A stretch of 52,222 bases of DNA, from assembly GCA_938002995.1 (NCBI GenBank), contig CALKZN010000012.1, positions 1 through 52,222 on the forward strand. Reading direction: 5' to 3'. Shown one piece after another: positions 17,793 through 27,458 of this stretch. The notes below the pieces were generated by a model. The model saw only the letters and a list, made by a program, of their open reading frames with translations, made no database searches and was not told the origin of the DNA. This stretch comes from an uncultured Arenicellaceae bacterium (GTDB taxonomy: Bacteria > Pseudomonadota > Gammaproteobacteria > Arenicellales > Arenicellaceae). Made by a program: the position numbers and the translations under genes. Every line of letters starts with the position of its first letter. Positions within the stretch are counted from its first letter, which is position 1.

Positions 17793-18326
17793 TTAATTTT
17801 CTTTGTTGTACGCTTCAACAGAAGAAAGAATTTCTTGTCTAGCAACTTCTTTACCAGCCCAACCTTTAATTTTGACCCACTTATTTTTTTCTAAGTCTTT
17901 ATAGTGCTCAAAGAAGTGTGCAATTTTATCGAGTTGCTCAACAGGGATATCACGAAAATTATCAACGTTCGTATACCACTTAGTCAATTTATCAACAGGA
18001 ACTGCCAGAATTTTTGCATCCATTCCCGCTTCGTCTTCCATTTCTAAAACACCAATTGGACGACAACGAACAACTGAACCTAAAGCTAGTGGGAAAGGAG
18101 CTAGAACCAATACGTCTACAGGGTCACCATCGTCAGAAAGTGTTTGCGGAACATAGCCATAGTTACATGGATATTGCATTGCCGTTGACATAAAGCGGTC
18201 AACAAATAAAGCACCCGTCTCTTTATCAACTTCATATTTAATTGGGTCAGCGTGACGCGGAATTTCAACAATAACGTTGATATCATCAGGCAAAGAAATA
18301 CCTGGAGAAACCTTATCTAATCTCAT
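17793..18326 (-). CDS. ppa: Inorganic pyrophosphatase (soluble, family I)
   Basis: This cytoplasmic enzyme hydrolyses pyrophosphate to two phosphates and drives biosynthetic reactions. The 177-aa length equals the E. coli type (176 aa). The catalytic aspartate motif is seen in [13 protein letters not shown], with upstream [11 protein letters not shown] and downstream MDAKILAVP. It is divergent from the membrane pyrophosphatase gene with 302 bp between them, an arrangement that puts two ways of spending pyrophosphate side by side. Confidence 0.97.
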   Translation of the reverse strand: MRLDKVSPGISLPDDINVIVEIPRHADPIKYEVDKETGALFVDRFMSTAMQYPCNYGYVPQTLSDDGDPVDVLVLAPFPLALGSVVRCRPIGVLEMEDEAGMDAKILAVPVDKLTKWYTNVDNFRDIPVEQLDKIAHFFEHYKDLEKNKWVKIKGWAGKEVARQEILSSVEAYNKEN

Positions 18327-18628
18327 TTCTGATCTCTATTTCTGTACAGTTTAAAAATTTGCGGTATTATTACATACAGCCGGCGTTTAAACATGCTGAT
18401 TACCACACTTTAGCCCGTTTATTTGCTGCGAATAATAATAGAAAACTAGCTTGCGCTATGCTTTGTATTATTAAATAAGAATTTCAAGCATTGAGACAGG
18501 GTATAACAATAATAAATTAGTCCATTATTTAAAACGTTAAACGTGTTTAGATTTTTATCTAAAGCCTGAGCGCATAACCGTCTGTACTCAATTTTTGACA
18601 TTCTTCAATATCTATTGGAGGAGGAGTT
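18327..18628. promoter_or_regulatory. Divergent ppa/hppA control region
   Basis: This 302-bp AT-rich gap has no ORF of note. It must carry the promoters of both pyrophosphatase genes, but no hexamer pair is convincing. A 7-bp hairpin (TTTAGAT 18546-18552 with ATCTAAA 18557-18563) lies in the probable hppA leader, and a very strong ribosome binding site (GGAGGAGGAG, about 18617-18626) precedes the hppA ATG, predicting high translation. Confidence 0.5.
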
Positions 18629-20641
18629 ATGAGTACGGCATTTCTGCCTATAATTTTAGGCGTGGTTGGTTTAGTCGCCGCCGCTTTCGTTTATTCACTT
18701 GTCAAAAAAACACCTGTAGCATCTGGAAAAGTATCTAGTATTGGAGATCAAATCCATACTGGTGCAATGGTATTCATACGCCGTGAATATAGCATTTTAG
18801 CTATTTTTATAGTGGTCGTAGGGATTCTCGTCGCTGTTTCTGATCTAGGTGTAAACACACTATATGCATTCATTCTTGGTGCGCTGTGTTCAGGAAGCGC
18901 CGGTTATATCGGCATGTATACTGCAACAAAAGCAAACGTACGTACTACTACTGCTGCCCATGAGCAAGGTTCTGCAAAAGCACTCGAAGTGGCATTCTAT
19001 GGCGGTTCAATTATGGGGCTATGTGTCGCGTCAATGGGTTTACTTGGCCTGGGCATTCTTTATTATTATTTCGGAAGTGACCCGCATACAGCTCACACTA
19101 TCCATGGTTTTGGCATGGGCGCTTCATGTGTCGCATTATTCTCTCGTGTGGGAGGAGGCATTTTTACCAAAAGTGCTGACGTTGGCGCAGATTTAGTCGG
19201 AAAAGTTGAAGCGGGCATTCCCGAAGATGACCCACGTAATCCAGCAGTTATTGCGGATAATGTGGGTGATAACGTCGGTGATGTTGCCGGCATGGGTTCG
19301 GACATTTTTGAATCTTATTGCGGAGCAATCATTGCCACTATCGCGATTGCAGCAACACTCAATACCACCATGATTGACAAACTTGGCGCTCAAAACCTAT
19401 TGATGTTCTTACCACTTGCATTAGCATCGCTGGGTTTAGTTTGTTCAATAATTGGAATTCTTTTAGTGAAAATGTTTAGTAGTAGTTCGCCTGAGAATGC
19501 TTTACGGACTGGCACTATAGGAGCATCAGTAGTATTCATCGCAGCATCCTACTTTCTGGTTCAATACTATGGTATTTCTACCAACGTTTGGTGGTCCGTC
19601 ATTGTAGGTACAGTTGGCGGAGCCATTATTGGTTTCATCACTGAATACTACACCGCTGGAAAACCCGTCCGAGATATTGCCGCAAGTGGTGAAACAGGTC
19701 CTGCTACCGTGATCATCACTGGACTTGCAATCGGTATGCAATCAGTCGTTGTTCCGGTGTTAACGCTATGTTTAGTCATTTATTTTTCAACTGAATTTTC
19801 AGGACTCTATGGGGTTGGCATAGCCGCTGTAGGCATGCTTGCCACAGTAGGTATTACTATGGCTATCGATGCTTACGGTCCTGTCGCAGACAATGCTGGT
19901 GGCATTGCAGAAATGGCAGGCCTAGGTGAAGATACACGGAAAATAACCGACTCTCTTGATGAGCTTGGCAATACAACCGCCGCCATTGGTAAAGGTTTTG
20001 CCATTGGTGCAGCTGCACTTGCTGCTTTGGCGATTATCTCCGCATTTATTGAAACTGTTTCATTACGAATACCAGATTTTTCACTACAAATTAATGATCC
20101 TGAAGTATTAATCGGCATGTTCATTGGTGGAATGTTTCCGTTCTTAGTTGCCAGCTTAACCATGACGGCTGTTGGAGACGCCGCTTTCGATATGATTAAA
20201 GAAGTTCGTCGGCAATTCAAAGAAATTCCTGGCTTACTCGAAGGCAAAGAAGGTGTAGAACCAGATACTGCTCGATGTGTTGAAATTGCAACAAATGCTG
20301 CTTTGAAAAAAATGATTCTTCCAGGCGTATTAGCTATTTTCTCGCCTGTGGTAGTCGGTTTTGGTATTGGAGCAGAAGCCTTAGGTGGCATGCTGGGTGG
20401 TGCTTTATTAGGCTGTGTTCTCCTTGCTATTAGCATGGCTAATTCGGGTGGCGCTTGGGACAACGCTAAGAAATATGTAGAACGAGGAAACCATGGAGGC
20501 AAAGGCTCTGAAGCACACACAGCTTGTGTCGTTGGAGATACCGTTGGCGACCCATTCAAAGACACTTCAGGTCCATCTATGAATATTCTGATTAATGTGA
20601 TGGCAATTGTGAGTTTAGTGATTGCTCCTCTCTTAAATTAG
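18629..20641 (+). CDS. hppA: Membrane-bound ion-translocating pyrophosphatase
   Basis: This 670-aa polytopic membrane protein couples pyrophosphate hydrolysis to ion pumping. The substrate site [19 protein letters not shown] and [16 protein letters not shown], and the later [11 protein letters not shown] and [11 protein letters not shown] motifs, are intact. The segment [14 protein letters not shown] has Ala at the position that is Lys in K+-independent enzymes, so it is predicted to be K+-dependent. The glutamate in [12 protein letters not shown] sits as in the Thermotoga Na+-pumping enzyme, so Na+ (or Na+/H+) transport is possible; this is inference from residue pattern. It is divergent from soluble ppa, which suggests condition-dependent use of the two enzymes. 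Confidence 0.96.
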   Translation: MSTAFLPIILGVVGLVAAAFVYSLVKKTPVASGKVSSIGDQIHTGAMVFIRREYSILAIFIVVVGILVAVSDLGVNTLYAFILGALCSGSAGYIGMYTATKANVRTTTAAHEQGSAKALEVAFYGGSIMGLCVASMGLLGLGILYYYFGSDPHTAHTIHGFGMGASCVALFSRVGGGIFTKSADVGADLVGKVEAGIPEDDPRNPAVIADNVGDNVGDVAGMGSDIFESYCGAIIATIAIAATLNTTMIDKLGAQNLLMFLPLALASLGLVCSIIGILLVKMFSSSSPENALRTGTIGASVVFIAASYFLVQYYGISTNVWWSVIVGTVGGAIIGFITEYYTAGKPVRDIAASGETGPATVIITGLAIGMQSVVVPVLTLCLVIYFSTEFSGLYGVGIAAVGMLATVGITMAIDAYGPVADNAGGIAEMAGLGEDTRKITDSLDELGNTTAAIGKGFAIGAAALAALAIISAFIETVSLRIPDFSLQINDPEVLIGMFIGGMFPFLVASLTMTAVGDAAFDMIKEVRRQFKEIPGLLEGKEGVEPDTARCVEIATNAALKKMILPGVLAIFSPVVVGFGIGAEALGGMLGGALLGCVLLAISMANSGGAWDNAKKYVERGNHGGKGSEAHTACVVGDTVGDPFKDTSGPSMNILINVMAIVSLVIAPLLN

Positions 20642-20710
20642 TACTCAGTTAAATTTGAACAAACCTGAAGTTAAATAGGTAAAACAGGTTAAAAGTTAGG
20701 TTTTGTCCTG

Positions 20711-20736
20711 AAAAACCCCGTTTTGACGGGGTTTTT
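20711..20736 (+). terminator. Terminator of hppA
   Basis: A perfect 11-bp stem (AAAAACCCCGT 20711-20721 with ACGGGGTTTTT 20726-20736) and 4-nt loop end in a T-run. It lies 70 bp after the hppA stop. Confidence 0.92.
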
Positions 20737-20738
20737 CT

Positions 20739-20955
20739 TTGTCCGTAGCATTAATGCCTGTATACTCCGCGCTCTTTTGAATAAGCCGTAATTTATGAAT
20801 TTTTATAAAAGCATCGGCTAGTTTCAAACTTTATTTAGACTGAAAACAGTCTGTATCGATATAGCGGCGCATTAGCACATTAGAGGTTATCCGCAAATTT
20901 CGATAAAACGCTTATTACAAGCAACGAAAACGCGCGATAACGTGTAGAGAGTGCC
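20739..20955 (+). promoter_or_regulatory. deaD promoter and long structured leader
   Basis: TTGTCC (20739-20744) and TATACT (20761-20766) with a 16-bp spacer form a plausible sigma-70 promoter directly after the hppA terminator. It would give a leader of about 180 nt before deaD, containing a small hairpin (AGACTG, four A, CAGTCT, near 20837-20852). Long leaders are usual for cold-shock genes such as deaD, so post-transcriptional or temperature control is inferred. No ORF is visible in it. Confidence 0.5.
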
Positions 20956-22803
20956 ATGACAGATTCTTCCATAACTTTTGACCAGTTAGGTCTACCCGAT
21001 CTTGTTCTACAAGCAGTAAAAGAACAAGGTTATGAACAACCTTCGCCTATTCAAGCAAAGGCTATTCCGCCACTGCTTGAAGGCCGAGATATTCTTGGGC
21101 AAGCACAAACAGGAACCGGAAAAACAGCCGCCTTTGCTTTACCATTATTAACGCGTATTGATGTTAACAACCGTGCACCACAACTTTTGATTCTAGCGCC
21201 TACTCGGGAACTAGCTATTCAAGTGGCTGAAGCGTGCCAACAATATGCCAAACATATAAAAGGCCTCAACATCCTGCCAATATATGGTGGCCAATCTTAC
21301 ACAATCCAATTAAAGCAATTAAAACGCGGCGCTCAACTTGTCGTCGGCACGCCAGGCCGTGTTATGGATCACATGCGTAAGGGCACATTGGTTTTAAATG
21401 ACTTACAAGCCTTAGTACTTGATGAAGCAGATGAAATGCTACGCATGGGCTTTATTGATGACGTTAAGTGGGTATTAGAGCAATCACCACCTGATCGTCA
21501 AATTGCCTTGTTCTCAGCAACAATGCCACGTGAAGTCAAAAGGGTTGCCGACCAACATTTGGTTGATCCTGTACATATTCATATTCAAGCAAAGACTGCG
21601 ACTGCAGATAACATCCAACAACGTTACTGGGTTGTTCGTGGCACTAATAAATTAGATGCCATTACTCGTATCTTGGAGAATGAAGAAACAGAAGGCGTCA
21701 TTGTTTTCGTTCGCACCAAAAATGCGACGGTTGAACTAGCAGACAAACTCGCAGCACGTGGTTTTCGCAGTGAAGCCTTAAATGGTGACGTCCCACAAGC
21801 CAATCGTGAAAAAATTATTATTCGCTTAAAAAGTAGCAAATTAGATATTTTAGTTGCTACTGATGTTGTTGCACGTGGACTTGATGTTGAACGCATCAGT
21901 CATGTTATTAACTACGATGTGCCACATGATACAGAATCCTATATTCACCGTATTGGTCGAACTGGCCGAGCAGGGCGTACAGGGAAAGCCATCTTATTTT
22001 TGTCTCCTCGTGAAAAACGCATGTTGCATTCTATTGAACGCGCCACGAAAAAGGCGATTGAACCAATGGAATTGCCGAGCATTAAAGATATTAATACCAG
22101 CCGAGTTTCTCGCTTTAAAGAAAAAATCATTGAAACAATAGAAGCTCAAAATTTAGATTTCTTTTCGCAAATCATCACTGAAATGCAACAAGAAAAAGAA
22201 ACTAGTAGTGAGCAAATTGCGGCAGCTTTAGCGTTTATGGCGCAAGGGAATTCACCTTTAATATTAGATGAATCTAAACATAAAGAAATCTCTGATAAAC
22301 GTGGTTTCGATAAAGGCTCAGATAAAGACTTCGGCAGAGACCGTAAACGTTTCGAACGTCGCAGTGAAGGTAAGCCTGCACCAAAGCCAAACGCAACGCC
22401 TTTAAAAACTCACCCTGATGTAGAAATGCAGCGCTTTTATCTAGATGTAGGCCGACAAAATGACGTTAAGCCTGGAAACATTGTTGGCGCAATTGCCAAT
22501 GAAGCTGATTTAGAAAGTCAATATATCGGTGAAATTGAAATTCGCGAAAGCTATTCAACAGTAGATTTACCTGCAGATATGCCAGCAGGTGTCATGGCTA
22601 TTTTGAAGAAGGTTCGTGTTGCTGGCAGGCCTATGGCAATTCGTGTCTATGACGGTAATGCACCTGATGATTCAGGCGAAAAAGGTTCAGATGGTCCACG
22701 CAGAAAAAGCTACAACTCTAAAAAGCGTAGCTTTGATGATAAAGGCGGAAAAAGAAAAGCTAGTTCTGATTACGCAAAAAAACGTAAACGTTCGCGCGAT
22801 TAA
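20956..22803 (+). CDS. deaD: DEAD-box RNA helicase DeaD (CsdA)
   Basis: This ATP-dependent RNA helicase of 615 aa acts in cold adaptation, ribosome assembly and RNA decay. Motifs are complete: a Q-motif region with FDQLGLPD, Walker A AQTGTGKT (50-57), DEAD (156-159), SAT (187-189), and HRIGRTGRAGRTG near 330. The C-terminal half has the DbpA/CsdA RNA-binding domain (about 495-570, including FYLDVGRQNDVKPGNIVGAI) and a basic Lys/Arg tail ending KRKRSRD. It stands alone between two terminators. Confidence 0.96.
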   Translation: MTDSSITFDQLGLPDLVLQAVKEQGYEQPSPIQAKAIPPLLEGRDILGQAQTGTGKTAAFALPLLTRIDVNNRAPQLLILAPTRELAIQVAEACQQYAKHIKGLNILPIYGGQSYTIQLKQLKRGAQLVVGTPGRVMDHMRKGTLVLNDLQALVLDEADEMLRMGFIDDVKWVLEQSPPDRQIALFSATMPREVKRVADQHLVDPVHIHIQAKTATADNIQQRYWVVRGTNKLDAITRILENEETEGVIVFVRTKNATVELADKLAARGFRSEALNGDVPQANREKIIIRLKSSKLDILVATDVVARGLDVERISHVINYDVPHDTESYIHRIGRTGRAGRTGKAILFLSPREKRMLHSIERATKKAIEPMELPSIKDINTSRVSRFKEKIIETIEAQNLDFFSQIITEMQQEKETSSEQIAAALAFMAQGNSPLILDESKHKEISDKRGFDKGSDKDFGRDRKRFERRSEGKPAPKPNATPLKTHPDVEMQRFYLDVGRQNDVKPGNIVGAIANEADLESQYIGEIEIRESYSTVDLPADMPAGVMAILKKVRVAGRPMAIRVYDGNAPDDSGEKGSDGPRRKSYNSKKRSFDDKGGKRKASSDYAKKRKRSRD

Positions 22804-22832
22804 TCAGCTTTGATAATCAAAAATAAGTAAAC

Positions 22833-22874
22833 GACAAGAAAAATCCGAAGTAAAAACTTCGGCTTTTTCTTGTC
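22833..22874 (+). terminator. Terminator of deaD
   Basis: A long hairpin (arms 22833-22851 and 22856-22874, one mismatch, loop of four A) with a T-rich right arm follows the deaD stop by 30 bp. It may also serve the converging ubiC gene. Confidence 0.85.
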
Positions 22875-22896
22875 TTATTATTGCGTATCTACAACT

Positions 22897-23385
22897 CTAC
22901 CAAAGAGCCCTTAAAAAACACTCTGTAACTAAAATATCTTCTCGATTTAATTGATAGAGCGTTCTTCTCGAAAAATAAGTATCTCCATTAATCACTGTTT
23001 TCGCAACTTGGCGAGTTTCCAAGTTCACTTTGGCTTGTTTAAATAATAAATGCCCAAGTGGTACAGTGCCCAATTTTGTGAGTTGATGTTTTGATGCACG
23101 AATAGCTTGATCAGAAATAATACTACGTGCAAAAACCGTTGCTTGTCCTTTGCATTTCAGCATCACTTCTCTTATTTGACAAGATCGATGCAGGCGAATT
23201 CCTAATACACGAGATTCATGCATAAGTGGCTTACCACGATATTCTCTTAATAGTTCTAATTCAAACTCACCATCACTGTAAGCAATTAGTTGCTTGGTCA
23301 ATGATTGATTACCACGAAACCATAAACGTTGTGCCTCGTTCATTGGTAGACGTTTTCGGTGATGCCAAATGGTTTGATTCACCAT
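22897..23385 (-). CDS. ubiC: Chorismate pyruvate-lyase
   Basis: UbiC converts chorismate to 4-hydroxybenzoate and pyruvate, the first step of ubiquinone synthesis. The family is recognised from the order of conserved phrases: the N-terminal NQSLTKQL, REVMLKCKGQATVFARSII with the active-site arginine, KLGTVPLGHLLF, and the C-terminal DILVTECFLR with the active-site glutamate. Similarity is moderate, as is usual for this family. The ATG at 23385 is preferred over an in-frame GTG at 23412 because UbiC proteins start near this point. No ubiA is adjacent in the window. Confidence 0.8.
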   Translation of the reverse strand: MVNQTIWHHRKRLPMNEAQRLWFRGNQSLTKQLIAYSDGEFELELLREYRGKPLMHESRVLGIRLHRSCQIREVMLKCKGQATVFARSIISDQAIRASKHQLTKLGTVPLGHLLFKQAKVNLETRQVAKTVINGDTYFSRRTLYQLNREDILVTECFLRALW

Positions 23386-23473
23386 TATTTTTAATTCTTT
23401 AGAATTAAGCACGTCGTTTAATAGGTATTGATTCTGAATTTAAGTGATTAATATTGAATATACTAAACACTAA

Positions 23474-25429
23474 TTACGCCAGTACAGGCAGTGGAATATG
23501 CAAGCTTGCACAAATCGCTCGTAATAGTTCATGTTCTTGAATAGCGACTTTACCATCACTCATAATAATATTGGCTAAAGCAATCACAAGTTTCTTCTTT
23601 TCGCCTGCACGAAGTTTATTCAACTCTAAAAGCGCCTTATCAAGTTGTTCAGACCAATCATTAGCAATCAACAACTCACTAGGTTTCCAGCCTAATGATT
23701 CAATTCCTTTGTTCAAGGATTTTTTAGCCTCGCTAACATTTTCACTGCCGTGGATGGCGAGAACACTCATCAAGGTTTTTGCTTCTTGCTGTTTTCTTGC
23801 TATTGACCTATTGCCATGGATTAATGCTTTATCTGGCCTTGATTGATCAATGATCTGCACTTCAAGTTGTTTGAACAATAAATATTCAAAGGTATCAATA
23901 CGGCTGTCTAAAGAAATCATTCTGCGGATTGTATCCAATAATTTTTCCAGTTCAGCGACAGGTCTATGCTTCATTTGAGGAAAAGCAATCTCTAATAAAG
24001 GTAAGCGTTGTTCAACGCCTAATGACTCTACATTGGCTAATAGATGATCCATTTTTTGGTCACTCCATTGGCCTAAATCTTTGGAGATAATTTCTAATTG
24101 CCGATCACGAATACTGGCTGTCGATGACAAAATTGCTAGCAAAACAACTTCAGGCGCCCATTCTTGGCTGTGAGCAGCTTGTTCAATTGCTGATGGTAAA
24201 GAATCACTCAGCGCACCTGCAATAAGGATTTGTTCAAGACTTGGATGACCTATATCTTGCAATATATTATTGATATCAAAGCCTTGTTTTCTGTCAGTTT
24301 TTTTATCTTGTTTTTGTTCAGCTTCTGCACGTTTGGCTTCAGTATGCTGTTCTTTTTTTTGTAATTTCCTAGCAAACTCTCGCATATGAACCTCTTTAAA
24401 TCTAGGTTCAAAACGTTGGATTCTCTCAAGTAAGGGCGGGTGAGTCGCAAACATTTTTGAAGAGAAAAAATTAGGCCTTTCTCCATCACCAAACAACATA
24501 TGGCTAACTTCTTCACTATCTGTTTTTAAAAATGATTGATTCGAATGAACGGCTATTTTTTTTAATGCAGAACTGATTCCATCTGGGTTACGAGTAAATT
24601 GAACCGCTGAAGCATCTGCTAAATATTCTCGTTGTCTGGATATTGACGCTTTCAACCATCGTGCAAAAAACAGGCCGCTATAGCCAATAATTATAAGACC
24701 AAGGCCTGCGAATATCACAACACTCATGCCTTTATTATTACTTGAGCGATAGCGAGCTCTGCGGTTACTCATTAACAATTTTCTACCAATAATGGATAAA
24801 ACTAATATGCCAAAAATAACGCCCATTAAACGAATATTGATCCGTGTATCGCCATTCAAAATATGACTAAATTCATGCGCGATAACACCTTGCAGTTCGT
24901 CTCGATCAAAGGCTTCTAAAGCCCCGCGTGTTACGGCTACTGCTGCATCGCTTTGTGTATATCCTGCTGCAAAGGCATTGATTCCGCTTTCTTCTTCTAA
25001 AACGTAGACTTCAGGAACTGGGACTCCTGATGCAACTGAAATTTCTTCAACCACATTATATAAACGTCTTCTTAATGGGTCTGGATGTCCCGCTGAGATT
25101 AAATCTCCACCTAATTGTCGAGCGACTTGCCCGCCGCCATCACGTAAAGACATGATCTTTCCGGCGCTGCTAACACCCATCAAACCTGCAGTAACTGCGC
25201 TACTGGCTAATAGTGTATTGCTATGATATTGAAGAAACGCTGGCTTAAATAAATCAAAAAAACCTTGGCTTGTACCATAGGCAATAGACGTTCCTACCTG
25301 CTGCCAACCTAAAAAAATTAGCAATAAAATATTGATCGCTAGGATAACGACAATAGCAGCAGCAAGCACGCCAAGAATAAGCCAAAATGACTTACGACGT
25401 GCTTGTTCTTGATGACCAAAAAAATCCAT
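23474..25429 (-). CDS. M48-family membrane metalloprotease with long C-terminal extension
   Basis: Two N-terminal hydrophobic segments (about 15-42 and 70-90) precede an HtpX/Ste24-like protease domain with the zinc motif HEFSH (His185-His189) and a second hydrophobic pair at about 205-250. After about residue 370 comes a charged linker (KKEQHTEAKRAEAEQKQDKK) and then a helical domain of unknown role. Its final ~40 residues (IIMSDGKVAIQEHELLRAIC) look TerB-like. HtpX enzymes degrade misfolded membrane proteins. It follows lemA after 44 bp; this pairing is common, so the two are one operon. Confidence 0.9.
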   Translation of the reverse strand: MDFFGHQEQARRKSFWLILGVLAAAIVVILAINILLLIFLGWQQVGTSIAYGTSQGFFDLFKPAFLQYHSNTLLASSAVTAGLMGVSSAGKIMSLRDGGGQVARQLGGDLISAGHPDPLRRRLYNVVEEISVASGVPVPEVYVLEEESGINAFAAGYTQSDAAVAVTRGALEAFDRDELQGVIAHEFSHILNGDTRINIRLMGVIFGILVLSIIGRKLLMSNRRARYRSSNNKGMSVVIFAGLGLIIIGYSGLFFARWLKASISRQREYLADASAVQFTRNPDGISSALKKIAVHSNQSFLKTDSEEVSHMLFGDGERPNFFSSKMFATHPPLLERIQRFEPRFKEVHMREFARKLQKKEQHTEAKRAEAEQKQDKKTDRKQGFDINNILQDIGHPSLEQILIAGALSDSLPSAIEQAAHSQEWAPEVVLLAILSSTASIRDRQLEIISKDLGQWSDQKMDHLLANVESLGVEQRLPLLEIAFPQMKHRPVAELEKLLDTIRRMISLDSRIDTFEYLLFKQLEVQIIDQSRPDKALIHGNRSIARKQQEAKTLMSVLAIHGSENVSEAKKSLNKGIESLGWKPSELLIANDWSEQLDKALLELNKLRAGEKKKLVIALANIIMSDGKVAIQEHELLRAICASLHIPLPVLA

Positions 25430-25473
25430 AGGTCAATTCACCCGTTGATTCACATTAATAGCGAAATGCAAAA

Positions 25474-26061
25474 TTAGAATGAAACCTTAGGAACCTCTCG
25501 CTTCTCTTCTGATTCAATTTCCAACAATGCTGCTGGTTTGAATTGAAAGAAGTTAGCCACAAAATTACTTGGAAAGGATTCACGTAAAATGTTGTAACGC
25601 ATTACACCATCATTAAAGGCTTGTCTCGCAAAGGCTACTTTGTTCTCGGTGGTCGTAAGCTCTTCAGAGAGTTGCATCATATTTTCATTGGCTTTCAAAT
25701 CTGGATAGTTTTCTGATAAAGCAAAAAGTCGACCTAATGCTGAACTTAAGCTGTTTTCTGATGAACCGAGTTTTTCTAATGCTCCTGCATTGTTAGGGTC
25801 TTTTTTAGCAGTTTCTAAGTCACCGACAGCTTGATTACGAGCATTGATAACACCTTCTAGCGTTTCCTTTTCGTGTTTCATATAGCCTTTGGCTGTTTCA
25901 ATCAAATTAGGTATCAAATCGTGTCGTCTTGTCAGTTGCACATCAATTTGTGCAAACGCATTTTCAAAACCATTCCGTGATGAAATCAATTTGTTATACA
26001 TGGCAATCAGCCACACAATAATTACAGCAATCGCAATCAATACACCTGTTCCAAATGTCAT
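25474..26061 (-). CDS. lemA: LemA family membrane protein
   Basis: This 195-aa protein has a single N-terminal membrane helix (about 4-22) and a helical body with family phrases such as FAQIDVQLTRRHDLIPNLIETAKGY (in part), LFALSENYPDLKANENM and FNDGVMRYN. LemA proteins are thought to face the periplasm; their function is unclear but they often travel with M48 proteases, as here. The neighbouring downstream gene at 23474-25429 supports a shared operon for membrane quality control. Confidence 0.93.
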   Translation of the reverse strand: MTFGTGVLIAIAVIIVWLIAMYNKLISSRNGFENAFAQIDVQLTRRHDLIPNLIETAKGYMKHEKETLEGVINARNQAVGDLETAKKDPNNAGALEKLGSSENSLSSALGRLFALSENYPDLKANENMMQLSEELTTTENKVAFARQAFNDGVMRYNILRESFPSNFVANFFQFKPAALLEIESEEKREVPKVSF

Positions 26062-26184
26062 ACTTAATCCTCTTCGATTTTTTATTCTCTATAAAATACC
26101 ACAAGCATCGAATGGCATCTAATTTTCCTTTGTAATTAACACTTGCTCTTGGCTAAAAAAGTCATTTATTTCTGCTTTCTATTG

Positions 26185-27456
26185 TTATTTTTCAATTGCT
26201 CTACTTGTTAATTTGAGAGTTTCAAGAGCTGTTTGTAAACGCTTATTCGGTGCAAGCAAAAGTTTAACACTTCTTTCTGACCTGATATCAATATAAATAT
26301 CCGGCTGAAACTCGCGTAAAAAACTCTCCATACCAACTAGATCATAGGAGCGCATAAATACAACTTCTTTAAAGCTTTCAGCAAAAAATGGTTGAAGATA
26401 AGCACCAAATGAATCATTAACAACAACTGCGCGTACAGTCTTGTTCTTACAGCCTCTCTTTATTGGTAATGTTTTCTTCTTTAGCTTATAGGCTTCCGTT
26501 TCTTTGAAGCTTGTTACTATCTCAGGCTCTTCAGGTGAACACGGGTCAATTACTGTTAAACGATGATGTGTTTCAGTCTTATTAATAGAACCCATCCTTG
26601 CAAGATCACCTTTTTTATCTACTAAGATAGGATCGAGTTGATCAAATCGAATAGGTGGTTCTAGTCCAGATATGTGGGTTTTTAATTGTTGCACAATATG
26701 CTGGTAAGATAAGAATGCACCCAACGTTGTCCAATGCGAATCTCTATAAAAATACAGATTGTCGGCCCTGATATTGCTGTAGTTGGTATCAGCGTTATTT
26801 CCACTTAAACTGTTTTGTAACTTTTCTCTACTTGTGTTTTTTTGTGCTGTTAAAACAGATTTTAGGTCAACAAAATTACGATATGGCTGTCCAGATTTTA
26901 GCTTTACCAACAGCTTTTCAAGCATGGTTGAACCCGCATATTTTCGTATGCGGTATGGAAGATACTCAGGAAAGAGCGTCATTTTGTTTGGAACAGGTAC
27001 GAACAAATATTCTATACCTAGACTATTCAACCATGTTTTCTTGTTTACAAGATGTTGCTTCCAAGCGGGCAAGACGTTTTCTGTTAATTTAATCAAACCA
27101 ACATGGTCATAAAGTGATGCCTGTGCGTCAAAAAATAACCAACCTTGCTCACCACGAATAACTCGCCTAACCGATGATTTATTGAAAACTGTTGCTTGCC
27201 AAAACCTATTTAAATCAACTAATTCTGTTCTTAGCCCATAATGATCGTTAAAGTATTTATCAAAATTTTTCGGATATTCCGCCAATAAATTTTTATCAAA
27301 ACTGATTTCTGGCAAAGGGGCAAGCCGGCGCTTTTCTTGTTCAGAAATATCTTTCGTGTCACTGACTAACCAAATAAGACCAGGCAAAGAGATTCCGCAA
27401 ATGAATAATGCGCTTATCAAAAAAGAAGAGTTCAATAATGAGTGAATTTTCTTCAT
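26185..27456 (-). CDS. AlgJ/AlgX-like SGNH acetyltransferase/esterase protein
   Basis: This 423-aa protein has an N-terminal membrane anchor or signal helix (about 8-30) and an SGNH-hydrolase-like domain as in alginate O-acetylation proteins. The AlgJ/AlgX signature is seen: DSHWTTLGAF (Asp-x-His) and VVNDSFGAY with the presumed catalytic Ser, plus YFNDHYGLRTELVDLNRFW near the start. It is predicted to transfer acetyl groups to an exopolysaccharide in the periplasm, with acetyl supplied by the MBOAT protein upstream. The ATG at 27456 lies 2 bp after that gene's TGA. A TTG at 27462 overlapping the stop is a possible alternative start. Confidence 0.85.
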   Translation of the reverse strand: MKKIHSLLNSSFLISALFICGISLPGLIWLVSDTKDISEQEKRRLAPLPEISFDKNLLAEYPKNFDKYFNDHYGLRTELVDLNRFWQATVFNKSSVRRVIRGEQGWLFFDAQASLYDHVGLIKLTENVLPAWKQHLVNKKTWLNSLGIEYLFVPVPNKMTLFPEYLPYRIRKYAGSTMLEKLLVKLKSGQPYRNFVDLKSVLTAQKNTSREKLQNSLSGNNADTNYSNIRADNLYFYRDSHWTTLGAFLSYQHIVQQLKTHISGLEPPIRFDQLDPILVDKKGDLARMGSINKTETHHRLTVIDPCSPEEPEIVTSFKETEAYKLKKKTLPIKRGCKNKTVRAVVVNDSFGAYLQPFFAESFKEVVFMRSYDLVGMESFLREFQPDIYIDIRSERSVKLLLAPNKRLQTALETLKLTSRAIEK

Positions 27457-27458
27457 TG

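Noticed and set aside
19873-20565. 230-aa minus-strand frame inside hppA
   Set aside because: It is an antisense shadow of the membrane pyrophosphatase, rich in Pro and Ser, with no recognisable motif.
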